The notes: a model not told the origin generated them from the sequence alone. Shown: positions 1 through 10,372, counted from the first letter of the stretch. The stretch: 64,000 nt of DNA from Pseudomonas lactucae (GCF_016937615.1 NZ_JAFHKI010000101.1:1-64000), one strand, 5' to 3'. Program-made: numbers and translations.

Positions 1-2244
1 GTGATGGCGGCCGACCCGCCCCAGACCGCTGCGGTGTATCAAGGCCAGGACGCCGTGGTGCTGGCAGTGTCCATGGCGCCAGGACAGAACGTTCATCAAT
101 TCGGCGTGGCCTTGCGCAAGCGTTTGGCCCAGCTGGAACAGCAGCTGCCGCTGGGCTTCAGCGCCCATATGGTGACGTTCCAGGCGGATGTGGTCGATCA
201 GCAGATGGCCAAGATGAAGCATGTGATGATCGAGACGGTGGTCATCGTCATGGCCGTGGTCATGCTGTTCCTGGGCTGGCACACCGGGCTGGTGGTGGGC
301 GCGATTGTGCCGCTGACCATCCTCGGTACCTTGATCGCCATGCGCATGCTCGGGGTCGAGCTGCAAACCGTGTCGATCGCCGCAATCATCCTCGCGCTCG
401 GCCTGCTGGTGGACAACGGCATCGTGATCGCCGAGGACATTGAACGTCGGCTGCACGCCGGTGAGGATCGGCGCCAGGCCTGCGAGGACGCCGGACGCAC
501 GCTGGCGATTCCATTGTTGACCTCGTCGCTGGTGATCGTGCTGGCGTTCTCGCCGTTCTTTCTCGGTCAGACCAGCACCAATGAATACCTGCGTTCATTG
601 GCTGTCGTGCTGGCGCTGACGCTGCTCGGCTCGTGGTTGTTGAGCATCACCGTCACGCCGCTGCTGTGCCTGTATTTCGCCAAGGCCGTTCCCCAGGACA
701 CGGCAGAGGACAGTTATGACAGCGGTTTTTACCGAGGCTACCGGGCGGTCATCCGCCGCGTACTGCAGCACAAAGTGTTGTTTTTGCTGGCGATGCTGGG
801 GTTACTGGCCGCCGCGATCTTCGAGTTGATGCGCGTGCCATATGACTTTCTGCCTCAGTCGGACCGGCTGCAATTTCAGATACCCATCACCCTGGAACCC
901 GGCAGCGGTTCGCGCAAGACCTTGCAAAGTGTGCGAGAGATCAGCCGCTGGTTGAGCAAGGAACCTCAGGTCATCGACAGCATCGGCTACGTCGCCGATG
1001 GCGGACCACGGATCGTGCTGGGTCTCAATCCACCCTTGCCAGCCCCAGAGACGGCTTACTGCACCGTCAGCGTTAAACCCGGTACAGATATTGATAAGGT
1101 CATCGCTGACACGCGCCGCTACCTGCTCGAACAACATCCCGAACTGCGCGGCGAACCCAAACGCTTTTCCATGGGCACCACAGAAGCCGGGATCGCGATC
1201 TACCGGGTGACCGGTCCGGACGAAAGTGTATTGCGAACGGTGGCAGGCAAACTTGAATCAGCCCTGCGTAACTTGCCAGGCACATTAGATGTGCGCGATG
1301 ACTGGAACATACGCTTGACCCGCTACACCGTTGAGGTTGACCAACAAAGCGCCCGCCGCGCCGGTGTAGACACCCAAGCCATCGCTCAGGCGCTACAGCT
1401 GCACTTTGGCGGAATCCAGATTTCGTCATTGCAGGACAACGAAACCCGCGTACCAATGGTAGTGCGCGAGCCCGCAACGGCGATCAGTGCCTCCCCCGAT
1501 CTAAACGGCATACTGGTTTACCCGGTCGATGGCTCGACGCCCCTGCCGCTGGCAGCCTTTGCCCATATCGTCGCGTCCAGTGAGCCCTCCACACTGATAC
1601 GGCGCAATCAGGAACGGACTATCACGGTGGTCGGGCACAACCCGTCGCTGACGGCCACCTCGATCGTCGAACAGCTGGCGCCACAGGTGGCTGCACTGGC
1701 CTTGCCGCCGGGATACCGCATCGAACTGGGCGGCGAAATCGAAGACTCAGCGGACGCCAACCAGGCGCTGTTGCAATACCTGCCACACGCGCTGGTTGCG
1801 ATGCTGCTGCTGTTCGTCTGGCAATTCAACTCGTTCCGCAAGCTGCTGATCGTGGTCTCCGCCATCCCTTTCGTATTGATCGGCGTTGCGGTCGCGCTGC
1901 TGATCACCGGCTATCCGTTCGGCTTCATGGCCACGTTCGGTTTGTTGTCCCTGGCGGGGATTATCGTCAACAACGCAGTGTTGCTGCTGGAACGTATCGA
2001 GGCAGAACTGCGCGATGGCCTGTCGGTGCACGAGGCCGTGGTGAATGCCGCCGTCAAACGCCTGCGCCCAATCGTCATGACCAAACTGACCTGCATCCTC
2101 GGGCTGATCCCATTGATGCTGTTTGCCGGCCCCCTATGGAAAGGCATGGCGATCACTATGGTGGGCGGCCTGGCGCTCGGCACATTGGTGACACTGGGGT
2201 TGATTCCGGTGCTGTATGTGTTGCTGTTCACCCGACGAAGCTGA
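1..2244 (+). CDS. RND efflux permease, 3' part (5' end outside window)
   Basis: This is the C-terminal ~747 residues of an inner-membrane proton-driven RND transporter (AcrB/MdtB superfamily, normally ~1,020-1,050 residues), so about 280 residues lie upstream of base 1. The first GTG is not a credible start because the frame is open to the edge. The TM4 signature GLLVDNGIVIAEDIE, with the Asp of the proton relay, lies near residues 130-145. The matching motif of the second half, LAGIIVNNAVLLLERIE, lies near residue 655. A porter domain lies between the two membrane halves. It would work with a periplasmic adaptor and an outer-membrane channel, neither of which is visible here. G+C and codon use fit core pseudomonad sequence better than the following block. 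The substrate is unknown. Confidence 0.9.
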   Translation: MMAADPPQTAAVYQGQDAVVLAVSMAPGQNVHQFGVALRKRLAQLEQQLPLGFSAHMVTFQADVVDQQMAKMKHVMIETVVIVMAVVMLFLGWHTGLVVGAIVPLTILGTLIAMRMLGVELQTVSIAAIILALGLLVDNGIVIAEDIERRLHAGEDRRQACEDAGRTLAIPLLTSSLVIVLAFSPFFLGQTSTNEYLRSLAVVLALTLLGSWLLSITVTPLLCLYFAKAVPQDTAEDSYDSGFYRGYRAVIRRVLQHKVLFLLAMLGLLAAAIFELMRVPYDFLPQSDRLQFQIPITLEPGSGSRKTLQSVREISRWLSKEPQVIDSIGYVADGGPRIVLGLNPPLPAPETAYCTVSVKPGTDIDKVIADTRRYLLEQHPELRGEPKRFSMGTTEAGIAIYRVTGPDESVLRTVAGKLESALRNLPGTLDVRDDWNIRLTRYTVEVDQQSARRAGVDTQAIAQALQLHFGGIQISSLQDNETRVPMVVREPATAISASPDLNGILVYPVDGSTPLPLAAFAHIVASSEPSTLIRRNQERTITVVGHNPSLTATSIVEQLAPQVAALALPPGYRIELGGEIEDSADANQALLQYLPHALVAMLLLFVWQFNSFRKLLIVVSAIPFVLIGVAVALLITGYPFGFMATFGLLSLAGIIVNNAVLLLERIEAELRDGLSVHEAVVNAAVKRLRPIVMTKLTCILGLIPLMLFAGPLWKGMAITMVGGLALGTLVTLGLIPVLYVLLFTRRS

Positions 2245-2285
2245 TTAAGATCATCAAACTTAGGCCGTTAAAGGTATAGGCCCTG

Positions 2286-2327
2286 CGCCAGTTTAAAAGC
2301 CGGCATCTGTCGGCTTTTAAACTGGCG
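2286..2327. terminator. Bidirectional intrinsic terminator
   Basis: A perfect 17-bp inverted repeat (arms CGCCAGTTTAAAAGCCG and its complement, 8-nt loop) lies 40 bp after the RND stop codon and about 100 bp past the end of the convergent dsdA gene. The inner AAAAGCCG/CGGCTTTT stem gives a T-tract on either strand, so it can end transcripts from both sides. Confidence 0.8.
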
Positions 2328-2425
2328 TGATCGCTATAATCTAATACCTGTAAAGAAAGCGACCTCGAACGGTCACGGTACGGACCGCGGCTTGGCAAGT
2401 TCGTCGACGGTGAACCGCGGGCACC

Positions 2426-3757
2426 TCACCCCTTCAATGACTCACCTCGGGCATAGAACTTGTCATATTCGCCAGAGGGTACGAACAGCCCCCCAGTCGT
2501 CCATATGATATGGGTTGCATTCGCCAGATATGGCTCGAGCCCATTGGCGGCGGTGTATGCTCTTCCAGCAAGAGACTCGGTTACCCAGAGTGGACCGTCG
2601 AAGGCTGCAGTGGCAGATGGCTCGACCTTGATTGACTCCGCTTGCCAAGCAGTGTGGACGTGCTTAAACAGCATATCGTCATCAATCGTAAATACTCCTG
2701 AAAGCACTGGTCGCATCACCTCCACCGCGCGTTCAGATGCCCGGGGAACTGCCAGCCCGTCTGCCTCTGTGTGATTACTAAGCCCGATGTCATAGACGCT
2801 CGGATGGCCTCCACTATCATCTTTCATCGCAACCAAGAAGCATGGTGCTTCCGTAGGCTCGGCAAAGAAACAATGAACATATGATCCAAAGAGATGCGCC
2901 AACCCGAACGCAATCCCTCCGGGTGCGCCACCCACGCCACAAGGGATGTAGACGAATAGTGGATGATGCTCATCCACGATAACTTGCTGCTCAGCTAACT
3001 GCTTTTGCAACGCCAAAGCGGCAACGCTGTAACCAACAAAGAGAGAAAATGAACTTTCATCGTCGACGAAATGGCAATACAAGTCCTGCTCTGCCTCCGT
3101 ACGCCCTGCGGCAACGGCGGCAGCATAATCTCCCTCATGCTCTACTACGTTTACTCCGCGATCCCGAAGCCGCGTCTTCTTCCACTCTTTTGCGTCCGCC
3201 GACATGTGAACGATGGCTTCAAAACCGAGAGCAGATGCGATAACACCTATACTCAAGCCCAGATTGCCAGTAGATCCAACTGCAACACTATACTGATTCA
3301 ATAGCTCCTTCCCGGCGAGGCTGAGTACGTTTTTCGGATCACCTTCGGTGATCACTCCACGCCCCAACGCGATTTTTTCGGCGAACTCCAATACCTCGTG
3401 TATTCCACCGCGAGCCTTGATAGATCCTGCAATCGGCAGTCCGTGGTCTGCTTTTACGAATAACCTTCCGCTATCCGAGCTCAGGCCTAACGCGTCCTGA
3501 AGCTTAGGTACTTTAAGGAGCGGAGATTCAATAATGCCGTTGGACTGTTCCAGCTCAGGAAAAAGGGTGGTCAAAACTGGAGCGAATTTTTTAAATCGCT
3601 CCGAAGCCTTGAAGATGTCGGCCTCACCAATAAGTTCAGAGCCCCAAGCTTTTCCAGGCTTTCCACTAGCCCCCCGCCCTGGATTAATCCACATTACTGT
3701 TTGCTTGTTCCGCAGCGCGAGATCCACAGAATCCAGCGTATCTAGAGTACCGCTCAT
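2426..3757 (-). CDS. dsdA: D-serine dehydratase (D-serine ammonia-lyase)
   Basis: This PLP enzyme converts D-serine to pyruvate and ammonia in the cytosol. The 443-residue length matches DsdA (~440). The PLP lysine sits in GSIKARGG near residue 115, and a glycine-rich phosphate-binding loop (SVAVGSTGNLGLSIG) follows near residues 160-175. The start is the ATG preceded by AGGGTG. It faces the RND gene across a shared terminator. No D-serine transporter (dsdX) or LysR-type dsdC gene is adjacent, so the usual dsd operon is not kept and regulation is unclear. G+C is lower than in the RND gene, hinting at a different origin. Confidence 0.93.
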   Translation of the reverse strand: MSGTLDTLDSVDLALRNKQTVMWINPGRGASGKPGKAWGSELIGEADIFKASERFKKFAPVLTTLFPELEQSNGIIESPLLKVPKLQDALGLSSDSGRLFVKADHGLPIAGSIKARGGIHEVLEFAEKIALGRGVITEGDPKNVLSLAGKELLNQYSVAVGSTGNLGLSIGVIASALGFEAIVHMSADAKEWKKTRLRDRGVNVVEHEGDYAAAVAAGRTEAEQDLYCHFVDDESSFSLFVGYSVAALALQKQLAEQQVIVDEHHPLFVYIPCGVGGAPGGIAFGLAHLFGSYVHCFFAEPTEAPCFLVAMKDDSGGHPSVYDIGLSNHTEADGLAVPRASERAVEVMRPVLSGVFTIDDDMLFKHVHTAWQAESIKVEPSATAAFDGPLWVTESLAGRAYTAANGLEPYLANATHIIWTTGGLFVPSGEYDKFYARGESLKG

Positions 3758-4753
3758 CGTTATTCACCCTAAGGTATTGATTGTGTGTGGCCCATTTCAA
3801 AAAGCACTACAGGCAGAGAAGATTCTTGCCGACCTAGCAGCAATCGTCATGATTGGGGCAGCGGGCTTTCCAGGGGTAGGGGCGCCATGATCGAAGCATC
3901 ATCGACGCTATGGTCATCAACCCCATGCCGCCTCAGAGCAAGATCAAGAACGGACCTATTGTCGTTGCACAAAGGGACTTCAAGCGACAGCCTCCAAGAA
4001 CAGCAGGCGGCGATTGGAGCTTTCAAAAAAATCATTCGTAAGGGGACGACCTGCTGACCGAGCCCCACGTGAATACAGTCACGAGCAGTACTATCGGTTT
4101 TTGTTATAGACATCCCGGCGCTCTCCTCTCTGCCCGCATCTCTAAAATGCTAGCGACCTAGAAAATTTCTCGAAAAAACATATGGTTGCGGATCTTAAGG
4201 GCCCTCTACCTCTTCCTAGAGGCCAGATTTGTAAGGATGGCATGCGGATTAAACGGCACTATAGGTTGAAGCAAAAATCTGACATAAGTCAATATATAGA
4301 TCAAGACCCGTTCAGAAACCGTGCGGGAAAATCTGATGGATTCACGTACAAGGTCATATAATGATAACAAACTGGAGAAAGCGAAGCGGCGCATGTTGCG
4401 AGCGTTGTACCAAACCGGTATCTTTAACCTGACTAATGACAGGTTACGGCGTAAAAAATGAGCTGGCACGCTCAGGATCATATCGCCTACGTAGCAACCA
4501 CTACCTCGGCTCAGCTATTCGCCACTGGAATCAACCGAGGATCGACACCCAGTTTTTAAATGAGCGCAAATCAAATCCGGTTCGCCGCAGGCCCGCAGTT
4601 GCCTCCCGCTGATTACGAAGCCGGACCCAGCATTCATGTAATGAGCCCGTACTACCTCTTAGGAACCTTGCTGTTGATTTTGGTCCCTCCTTCTTAATCG
4701 TCAGGTGCTCCCGGTTATTAACGCGTGCCCCCCTTGCCTAGGTTAAATAGAAA
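3758..4753. other. Gene-poor region; one possible small ORF
   Basis: No recognisable gene lies here. The only ORF with a plausible ribosome site is on the minus strand at 4113-3847 (88 codons, AGGAG 9 nt before ATG). It would sit upstream of dsdA in the same direction, but its composition (low-complexity C-terminus, no recognisable domain) looks weak. An ORF at 4481-4206 on the minus strand has no ribosome site and reads as noise. The stretch probably holds the dsdA promoter and the upstream region of the MFS gene. Confidence 0.4.
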
Positions 4754-5938
4754 ATGCACCTCTCTCATGTAAAATCTTATGAAAACCTATCGTTCGCCTT
4801 TCTGTCGCTTGTGCTGTGGACATTCTTTATGGCCTCCAGCGCCCCTACTCCGTTATATCTAATTTATCAACAGCAATGGGGGTTCTCCTCGATTGCCCTG
4901 ACGTTAATATTCTCTATGTATGCTATTGGCATGCTTTCTGCGCTCTTTACAGTAGGCTCACTGTCGGATTATTTGGGTCGCAAGCCCGTCGTAGCAGGGG
5001 CAATTATTCTTGAATTGGTATCAATGATTATATTTTTACAAGCAGACAGCCTCACGCACCTCTTATTCGCTCGATTCATCCAAGGTTGCGCAACCGGGAT
5101 GGCTACAGCCGTGCTGGGCGCCTTCTTGTTAGATATCAATAGTGACAGAGCGACAATTGCAACGAGCGTAATTCCGCTCCTGGCAACGGGCGCTGGCGTC
5201 GCTCTCTCAAGCCTAAGCGTCGACTTTGGACCGATGCCGCTTCAACTGATATATGCGCTGATTGCAATAGGCCTTGCATTCCAGTTAGTGGGAGTCCATA
5301 TGCTTAATGAATCAATCTCTAAGCGCCCTTTGACTTTCAAAGCATTGCGCCCGTCACTAGCCATTCCAGCGTCCGCTAAGGCCACGTTCTTGGCTATCAT
5401 GCCGATGAACATAGCAGTGTGGTCGTTAAATGGGTTTTTCCTGTCCCTGGTACCCTCCTTGGTAAAAGCCTCAATCTCAACCACCTCAACGAGCGTTGGA
5501 GGTATCGTAGTCAGTTTACTGAGTTTCAGCGGTGCAATGTCCGTAGTACTACTTCGGCGCAAGCGATCAGATTACACTAATCGACTGGGGATAATTTTAT
5601 TAGTGATCGGCGTTGCAGGCATATTAGGCGGTGTCTACTCCAGCAAAACCTACATATATTATACTTCAACAATCATTGCTGGATTTGGAGTAGGCGCGTG
5701 CATTATCAGCATGACCAAAGAGCTTTTACCGCTAGCGTTACCATTTGAGCGAGCAAGTTTAATATCGGCTTACTGGGTTGCGAGTCAGCTCTCTCTTATC
5801 GTTCCGTCAATTTTAGTCGGCATATTAGTCCATTATGCAGGATTAACCATCGCCACCTATTACTACGGCGCCGTTGTACTTCTGCTATTAGTTATTTCTC
5901 CAATTGTGATGAGTCGGCGCTTAAAGACAATCAGCTAG
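4754..5938 (+). CDS. MFS transporter
   Basis: This is a 394-residue polytopic membrane protein with about 12 hydrophobic segments, typical of drug:H+ antiporter-like MFS proteins. The loop 2-3 signature is visible as GSLSDYLGRKPVV near residues 70-82, and RFIQGCATGMATAVLGAFLLD near 110-130 resembles motif B/C. The ribosome site is weak (AAATAGAAA before ATG). It lies alone on the plus strand, tail-to-tail with the small membrane protein and GMC gene. The coding sequence is markedly AT-rich for Pseudomonas, a sign of transfer. It may export the product of the neighbouring oxidoreductase cluster, but that is only an inference from position. Confidence 0.85.
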   Translation: MHLSHVKSYENLSFAFLSLVLWTFFMASSAPTPLYLIYQQQWGFSSIALTLIFSMYAIGMLSALFTVGSLSDYLGRKPVVAGAIILELVSMIIFLQADSLTHLLFARFIQGCATGMATAVLGAFLLDINSDRATIATSVIPLLATGAGVALSSLSVDFGPMPLQLIYALIAIGLAFQLVGVHMLNESISKRPLTFKALRPSLAIPASAKATFLAIMPMNIAVWSLNGFFLSLVPSLVKASISTTSTSVGGIVVSLLSFSGAMSVVLLRRKRSDYTNRLGIILLVIGVAGILGGVYSSKTYIYYTSTIIAGFGVGACIISMTKELLPLALPFERASLISAYWVASQLSLIVPSILVGILVHYAGLTIATYYYGAVVLLLLVISPIVMSRRLKTIS

Positions 5939-6067
5939 CGTATGACTTTCATCAACAACCATGCGCTAGCTAGATGCCAACCCTATAGAGCGCAGCGCAA
6001 AAAAAGGCTGATCAACCTATTACGTCAATCAGCCAAAAATATAACATTACAAAATATATCGCTAATA

Positions 6068-6250
6068 TTACAAAATTCGATAATCACCATACCAAACGAT
6101 TAACATCCAGACAACAATCCAGCCGCCGACCCCAATTATTGAAGCTAAGACGCAACACATCCGATCGGCCACATCATTACTCTTGTCGGCTTCCTTTTTT
6201 GACAAAGAATTAGCACGAATGCTCCCTATCGATCTTATATTTATTTTCAT
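6068..6250 (-). CDS. Small membrane protein, unknown function
   Basis: A 60-codon ORF with a good ribosome site (AGGGGAGC about 7 nt before ATG). The N-terminal half is charged (KINIRSIGS, SKKEADKSND) and residues ~33-53 form one hydrophobic helix rich in Ile, Val and Trp. It lies about 90 bp downstream of the GMC oxidoreductase on the same strand and may be the last gene of that operon. I do not recognise the family. Coding status rests only on the ribosome site, the position and the clear charged-then-hydrophobic layout. Confidence 0.5.
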   Translation of the reverse strand: MKINIRSIGSIRANSLSKKEADKSNDVADRMCCVLASIIGVGGWIVVWMLIVWYGDYRIL

Positions 6251-6342
6251 TTATAAGCTCCCCTGATCAATACCTTATAGCACTCAAACAGGCCTTTTAA
6301 CTCTATCGCTCCCTTATACTTGTAAGATCCCTCACCCCCACC

Positions 6343-7995
6343 TCAACGATTAACTTTATCGGCTGCCCTCCCACCAATGTAAGACGCGTTAATTATTAAA
6401 TCAGCCACCCTTAGGGCGTTCGCAGCAATCGTAAGCGATGGATTAGTACCCGAACTGGTAGGAAAAAAAGAACTATCGACAACATACAAGTTATCTAACT
6501 CATGCGCTTTGTTGTTTCTGTCAAGTACACTATTGTGAGGTAAATCACCAAAACGACAAGTTCCACATGCATGACCTAAAATACTATTTTTTTCCGCAGC
6601 CGGATTCAAACGTGTGCGATACCCTTTGAATACAGATTTTACTTTTCTACGAAATAGGGCGAGCCGATCTCTATCTTCCTTATGAATTGAATATTCAATT
6701 CTGATTTGCCCATCCGCGCTCAAAGTCACCCGATTATCAGCATATGGAAAGTCCTCCATGATCCCTGCAAAGACCATTGTATCTCGCAGCGATGCTTTCA
6801 CTCCCCATTCAATAATCGAAGACATCCTGGATGCAAGCAGGCCTAGCAACCTAGAGCTACGCGTCAGATCCTCTTTTACAGTATGTGCGATTACACTCAC
6901 CGGCGGAAGATTGCCATTCGACTGTACGGTACCTAACTTGATACCGTCACTGACATATAAATCATTCCACGCCAATTGTTTGATTAGATCTTTTTCGCGC
7001 GGCGGCATACGCATCTTAACAATGTAGTAATCGAGAAAATGACGCATCAAATTTCGGCCAACCTGATCCGACCCGTTAGCGAGCCCACGCGGCCACTTTT
7101 TGGAGGCTGAGCGTAACAGTATAGCTGGAGTGCCAAGGGCTCCAGCAGCCAATATGATGGTAGTCCCCCTAAGCGTTACAAGCTTACCATTCCACAGACA
7201 AAGAAAAGACGTTACACGAGCAGCTTCAGTCTGCAGCTTGAGAACTTCACAATTGTCAGCGAGAACGGCACTATTCTCCTTTAATGCAGGTACAAGACAA
7301 ATATTTACACTATCGCCCTTACAGCGCTTATCGCAGATAAAGCCGATGCATTCGCGACAACTAGGTCTATACTCGCATGCCATGGGGAGATGATAAGGAT
7401 GACAACCCTGCGATGAGAGGTATTCGTACAGCTCCCCATTCGCTGGGCTATATGGCGGCGGAGGCAGAATCGAACGGCTTTCTTTGCCAGGCCGCAGGGG
7501 ATCTAAGGTTGCTTTAACATTATAGAGAGCCTCCGCTTTCGCGTAATACGGCTCAAGTTCTCCAGATGCTATAGGCCACTTATCAGGAGTCTGCGCGCCC
7601 GAGGCACCATTGGCGTAAACAGATGGCTCGAAGTCGACTGGAAAAAACCGCTCCATGACCATCCCATAAAGCACACTCGATCCACCCGTCCCCTCACCCA
7701 GAATAGGTAAAACCGATTTTGAGCCCCCTCCCGTTACTTCAAGTATGGGGGAAGATAAGCGACCTGCTCGCTTAAGATAACTAGTGTACGAATTGTTAGA
7801 ATGCTCGCCTTCGAAAAACGTCTCCGCCCACTTGCCAACGAGTGCATCAGGAGCCGTCAGATGGCTCGCTCCTTTCTCACAGAAAAGCACGCTCATGCCA
7901 GCCTGCGCCAGGCTTTGCCCGAGGGTAGCTCCTCCAATTCCCGTGCCTATCACGATCGCATCCCAATGACGCAGCTGAATTTCGGCAGGTGTCAT
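6343..7995 (-). CDS. GMC-family FAD-dependent oxidoreductase
   Basis: A 550-residue flavoprotein expected to oxidise an alcohol or similar group. The N-terminal Rossmann motif is GTGIGGATLGQSLAQAG (residues ~17-33), followed by the GMC N-domain segment GGSSVLYGMVMERF near 105-118. The C-terminal GMC motif includes HACGTCRFGD and YVVDSSFFPTSSGTNPSLT. A cysteine-rich stretch near residues 207-233 (about six Cys within 27 residues) separates the halves and could bind a metal or form disulfides. No signal peptide is obvious. It lies 60 bp downstream of the alpha/beta hydrolase on the same strand, suggesting co-transcription. The substrate is unknown. Confidence 0.85.
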   Translation of the reverse strand: MTPAEIQLRHWDAIVIGTGIGGATLGQSLAQAGMSVLFCEKGASHLTAPDALVGKWAETFFEGEHSNNSYTSYLKRAGRLSSPILEVTGGGSKSVLPILGEGTGGSSVLYGMVMERFFPVDFEPSVYANGASGAQTPDKWPIASGELEPYYAKAEALYNVKATLDPLRPGKESRSILPPPPYSPANGELYEYLSSQGCHPYHLPMACEYRPSCRECIGFICDKRCKGDSVNICLVPALKENSAVLADNCEVLKLQTEAARVTSFLCLWNGKLVTLRGTTIILAAGALGTPAILLRSASKKWPRGLANGSDQVGRNLMRHFLDYYIVKMRMPPREKDLIKQLAWNDLYVSDGIKLGTVQSNGNLPPVSVIAHTVKEDLTRSSRLLGLLASRMSSIIEWGVKASLRDTMVFAGIMEDFPYADNRVTLSADGQIRIEYSIHKEDRDRLALFRRKVKSVFKGYRTRLNPAAEKNSILGHACGTCRFGDLPHNSVLDRNNKAHELDNLYVVDSSFFPTSSGTNPSLTIAANALRVADLIINASYIGGRAADKVNR

Positions 7996-8055
7996 GAACT
8001 CTCTCTCGCCTAGTAAAGTGATCTGAAAATGATCTTGCTAATTAGCTCTGACCGG

Positions 8056-8919
8056 CTAGTCGACTCGCTCTAAAAGCGCGTCTATCGCAGCCAACGATTG
8101 AGGCTCGTTTAACAATGGCGGATGCCCTCTGTCGGCAACAACGGTAAGGACTGCATCAGAGTTCAATTCAATCATCCGCTGCGCGATTTCATCCGTTAGC
8201 AGATCTGATAGCTCCCCTCTAATGAGTGCTACCGGCACAGCGCTTGCTTTGGAAAACTCATGCCAGAACTCGGGCCGCTCTGCCTGCATACGTGCTGATT
8301 CACGCATCGTGAGCAAATCGAAATCACGAGCGTATCGACCAGGCGCAATTTCACGATAGGCACGGAGCATCAAACGTACCCAATCATCTTTATCAAATCC
8401 CGGATAGATCGCCTCGTTGTGGTCTTGAACTCGCGCAACCGCCTCCTCAAATGAATAATCCGCACTTTCAGCATGGCCAGCCATTCGCTTAAGTGCCGGT
8501 AACGGTATTCGCCCCCCGATATCATTCACCACGATCCCCGCGACGCGCTCTGGTCTCTTGCCTGCCATTTCGATGGCCATCAAGCCACCTAATGTTGTCC
8601 CGATAATCACCACGCGCTCAATGTTCAAATGATCAAGAAGCTGCCACATATCCTCAATCAATAAGTCGAAGTGATAATCCTCTGCATTCGTCATGCGGGC
8701 AGAGTTTCCTCGTCCGCGCAGGTCGGGAGCGATGACTCGCCGGCCCGCAGCCAAGCGCGGCGCAAGGTCTTCGAAATCCCGAGAATTACGCATAAATCCG
8801 TGCAAGCAGAGCACGGGCGTTCCCGCTTCTCGCGATGTGTAGTCTCGATAGAACAGCTCTAAACCGGACCGACCCGTGAATAGCACGCTAGAGAATTGCG
8901 ATTCGGTGTTAGGCATCAC
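8056..8919 (-). CDS. Alpha/beta-hydrolase with Thr at the nucleophile position
   Basis: A 287-residue alpha/beta-hydrolase fold protein. The oxyanion-hole motif LCLHGF lies near residues 37-42, and DLRGRGNS follows beta-4. The candidate acid is Asp239 (GELSD) and the catalytic His is His266 (DRGHPP). The nucleophile elbow reads IIGTTLGG, so residue 109, normally Ser, is Thr (codon ACA). The protein could be slow, have changed chemistry, or have a non-catalytic role; a cofactor-free dioxygenase or decarboxylase role cannot be excluded. It is first in a probable operon with the GMC oxidoreductase and is divergent from the broken FAD oxidoreductase. Confidence 0.85.
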   Translation of the reverse strand: MMPNTESQFSSVLFTGRSGLELFYRDYTSREAGTPVLCLHGFMRNSRDFEDLAPRLAAGRRVIAPDLRGRGNSARMTNAEDYHFDLLIEDMWQLLDHLNIERVVIIGTTLGGLMAIEMAGKRPERVAGIVVNDIGGRIPLPALKRMAGHAESADYSFEEAVARVQDHNEAIYPGFDKDDWVRLMLRAYREIAPGRYARDFDLLTMRESARMQAERPEFWHEFSKASAVPVALIRGELSDLLTDEIAQRMIELNSDAVLTVVADRGHPPLLNEPQSLAAIDALLERVD

Positions 8920-9078
8920 CCTGCTCCATTCTTAGAAATTTAGCCAAAGGCCCCAGGGGCACGGTCTCAAAATTGCCTGTAGCACCCGAAATCAGCTTCG
9001 TGCATAATCCGACTTAAGTCAACTTTAACAAAAATCTTATGGGCGTTTGACACTGCTTTGGCGGTGGGGGGATACAAA

Positions 9079-10372
9079 GTGAGTAAACACGTGATCGTAA
9101 TTGGAGGGGGATCACTGGTCTCGCGGCTGCGACGGCGTTGAGCTTGCGAGGCCAAAAAGTGACCATTCTTGAGGCATCTGATCGTCCAGGGGGCCGAATC
9201 CAAAGACTTACACGTCATGGAGACTCGGTAGAGGCTGGAGCTCAAGGCATTCATTCAAATTACACAGAGATGCTCGGCTTGGTAGAGCACGCAGGGCTAC
9301 GCGGAGATCTTATGCCATTGGATGGAAAGGTTTCCTACCTGGATCGTAACGGGGCTAGCCGTATCCCTAATGGCAATCTAGGTATAACTAGCCTGATGAA
9401 TGGACGAGGAGTTCGTGACCTCTCTTGGTTTGTAGCTCGCTATTTAGCCCTCGCAAGGCGCTATCCTCAATTTGAAATTGTTCGCGATTTGCCCGCTTAT
9501 GACAACATCTCAGTAGAGGAAGCGCTCAATTGGGCAGGCAGTGATTTTCGTGATTATATTTTACATCCAATGATGCACGCAATGACCAACACTGCTCTTG
9601 AATTCACCAATCTCTATCACATGCTTAATTCCACCAAATTGGAACTTACTACCAAAGTATTTGGCCTGCGAACGGGGATAGTAACCCTAGCGGAGCGATT
9701 GGCCTCCAAGTTGGAGGTCCGATACGAGAGTCCGGTACTTAAGATATTATCATCCGGACGCAAGGTTGATGGTGTTCTTCTTGATAGCGGCGAGACCATA
9801 AAATGCGACCATGTTATAGCCGCGTGCCTATTAATGTTTCCGCTCGAATTTTACCTTCAGAACTAGAAACCTCAGCTAAATTCCTAACGGAGTTTACTAA
9901 CACCCCTATTGTGCTGGTATATTTTTTCCTAGACAGACCAGTTTCATCGCCTGCATATGTGTACATGGGACACCCTTATCGCGATGTCACATTTAATATG
10001 GCTATAAATCATAGCAAGAAAACACCCTATATGGTACCAAGCGGTAAGGCAATAATTTCTGCATAGTCATGCTATCCAAGCTCTGCGCTATTAATTACTC
10101 AACCAGACAATACGATCATTAGCCACGCCCTTCGAGATATGGAAGCATTCTTCCCTAACATATCAAACTGGGTCGATGAGGCTCAAGTTGTGAGACATCA
10201 ATGGGGCATGGCTCGTTATGCACCTGGTGCTCATAGGAGGATTCTGGACTTCAAACGCCACGCCGAATCTCTACACGGCATCTCGTTCGCGGGCAATGAT
10301 TTTGATGGTGTGCACATGGAATCCGGGGTTAGGAGCGCGCGGCGGGCGGCTCACCGCGCGGAGCAAACCTGA
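9079..10372 (+). pseudogene. FAD-dependent amine-oxidase/protoporphyrinogen-oxidase-like gene, broken
   Basis: The reading frame begins at GTG 9079 (SKHVIVIGGG). It is broken in the G run at 9106-9110, exactly in the FAD-binding loop, and resumes one base off as ITGLAAATALSLRGQKVTILEA. A second -1 shift falls near 9833 (HVIAA to VPINVSARILP), and an in-frame TAG interrupts the protein at 10064. The C-terminus is intact (FAGNDFDGVHMESGVRSA), the usual FAD-binding end of this flavoprotein family. Joined, the product would be about 430 residues. It is divergent from the hydrolase/GMC operon and may once have belonged to the same pathway. Three lesions make true decay likely, although two are single-base deletions like those elsewhere in this sequence. 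Confidence 0.85.

Noticed and set aside
4206..4481. 91-codon minus-strand ORF
   Set aside because: No ribosome site, mixed composition without domain; lies in an AT-rich gene-poor stretch where such ORFs arise by chance.
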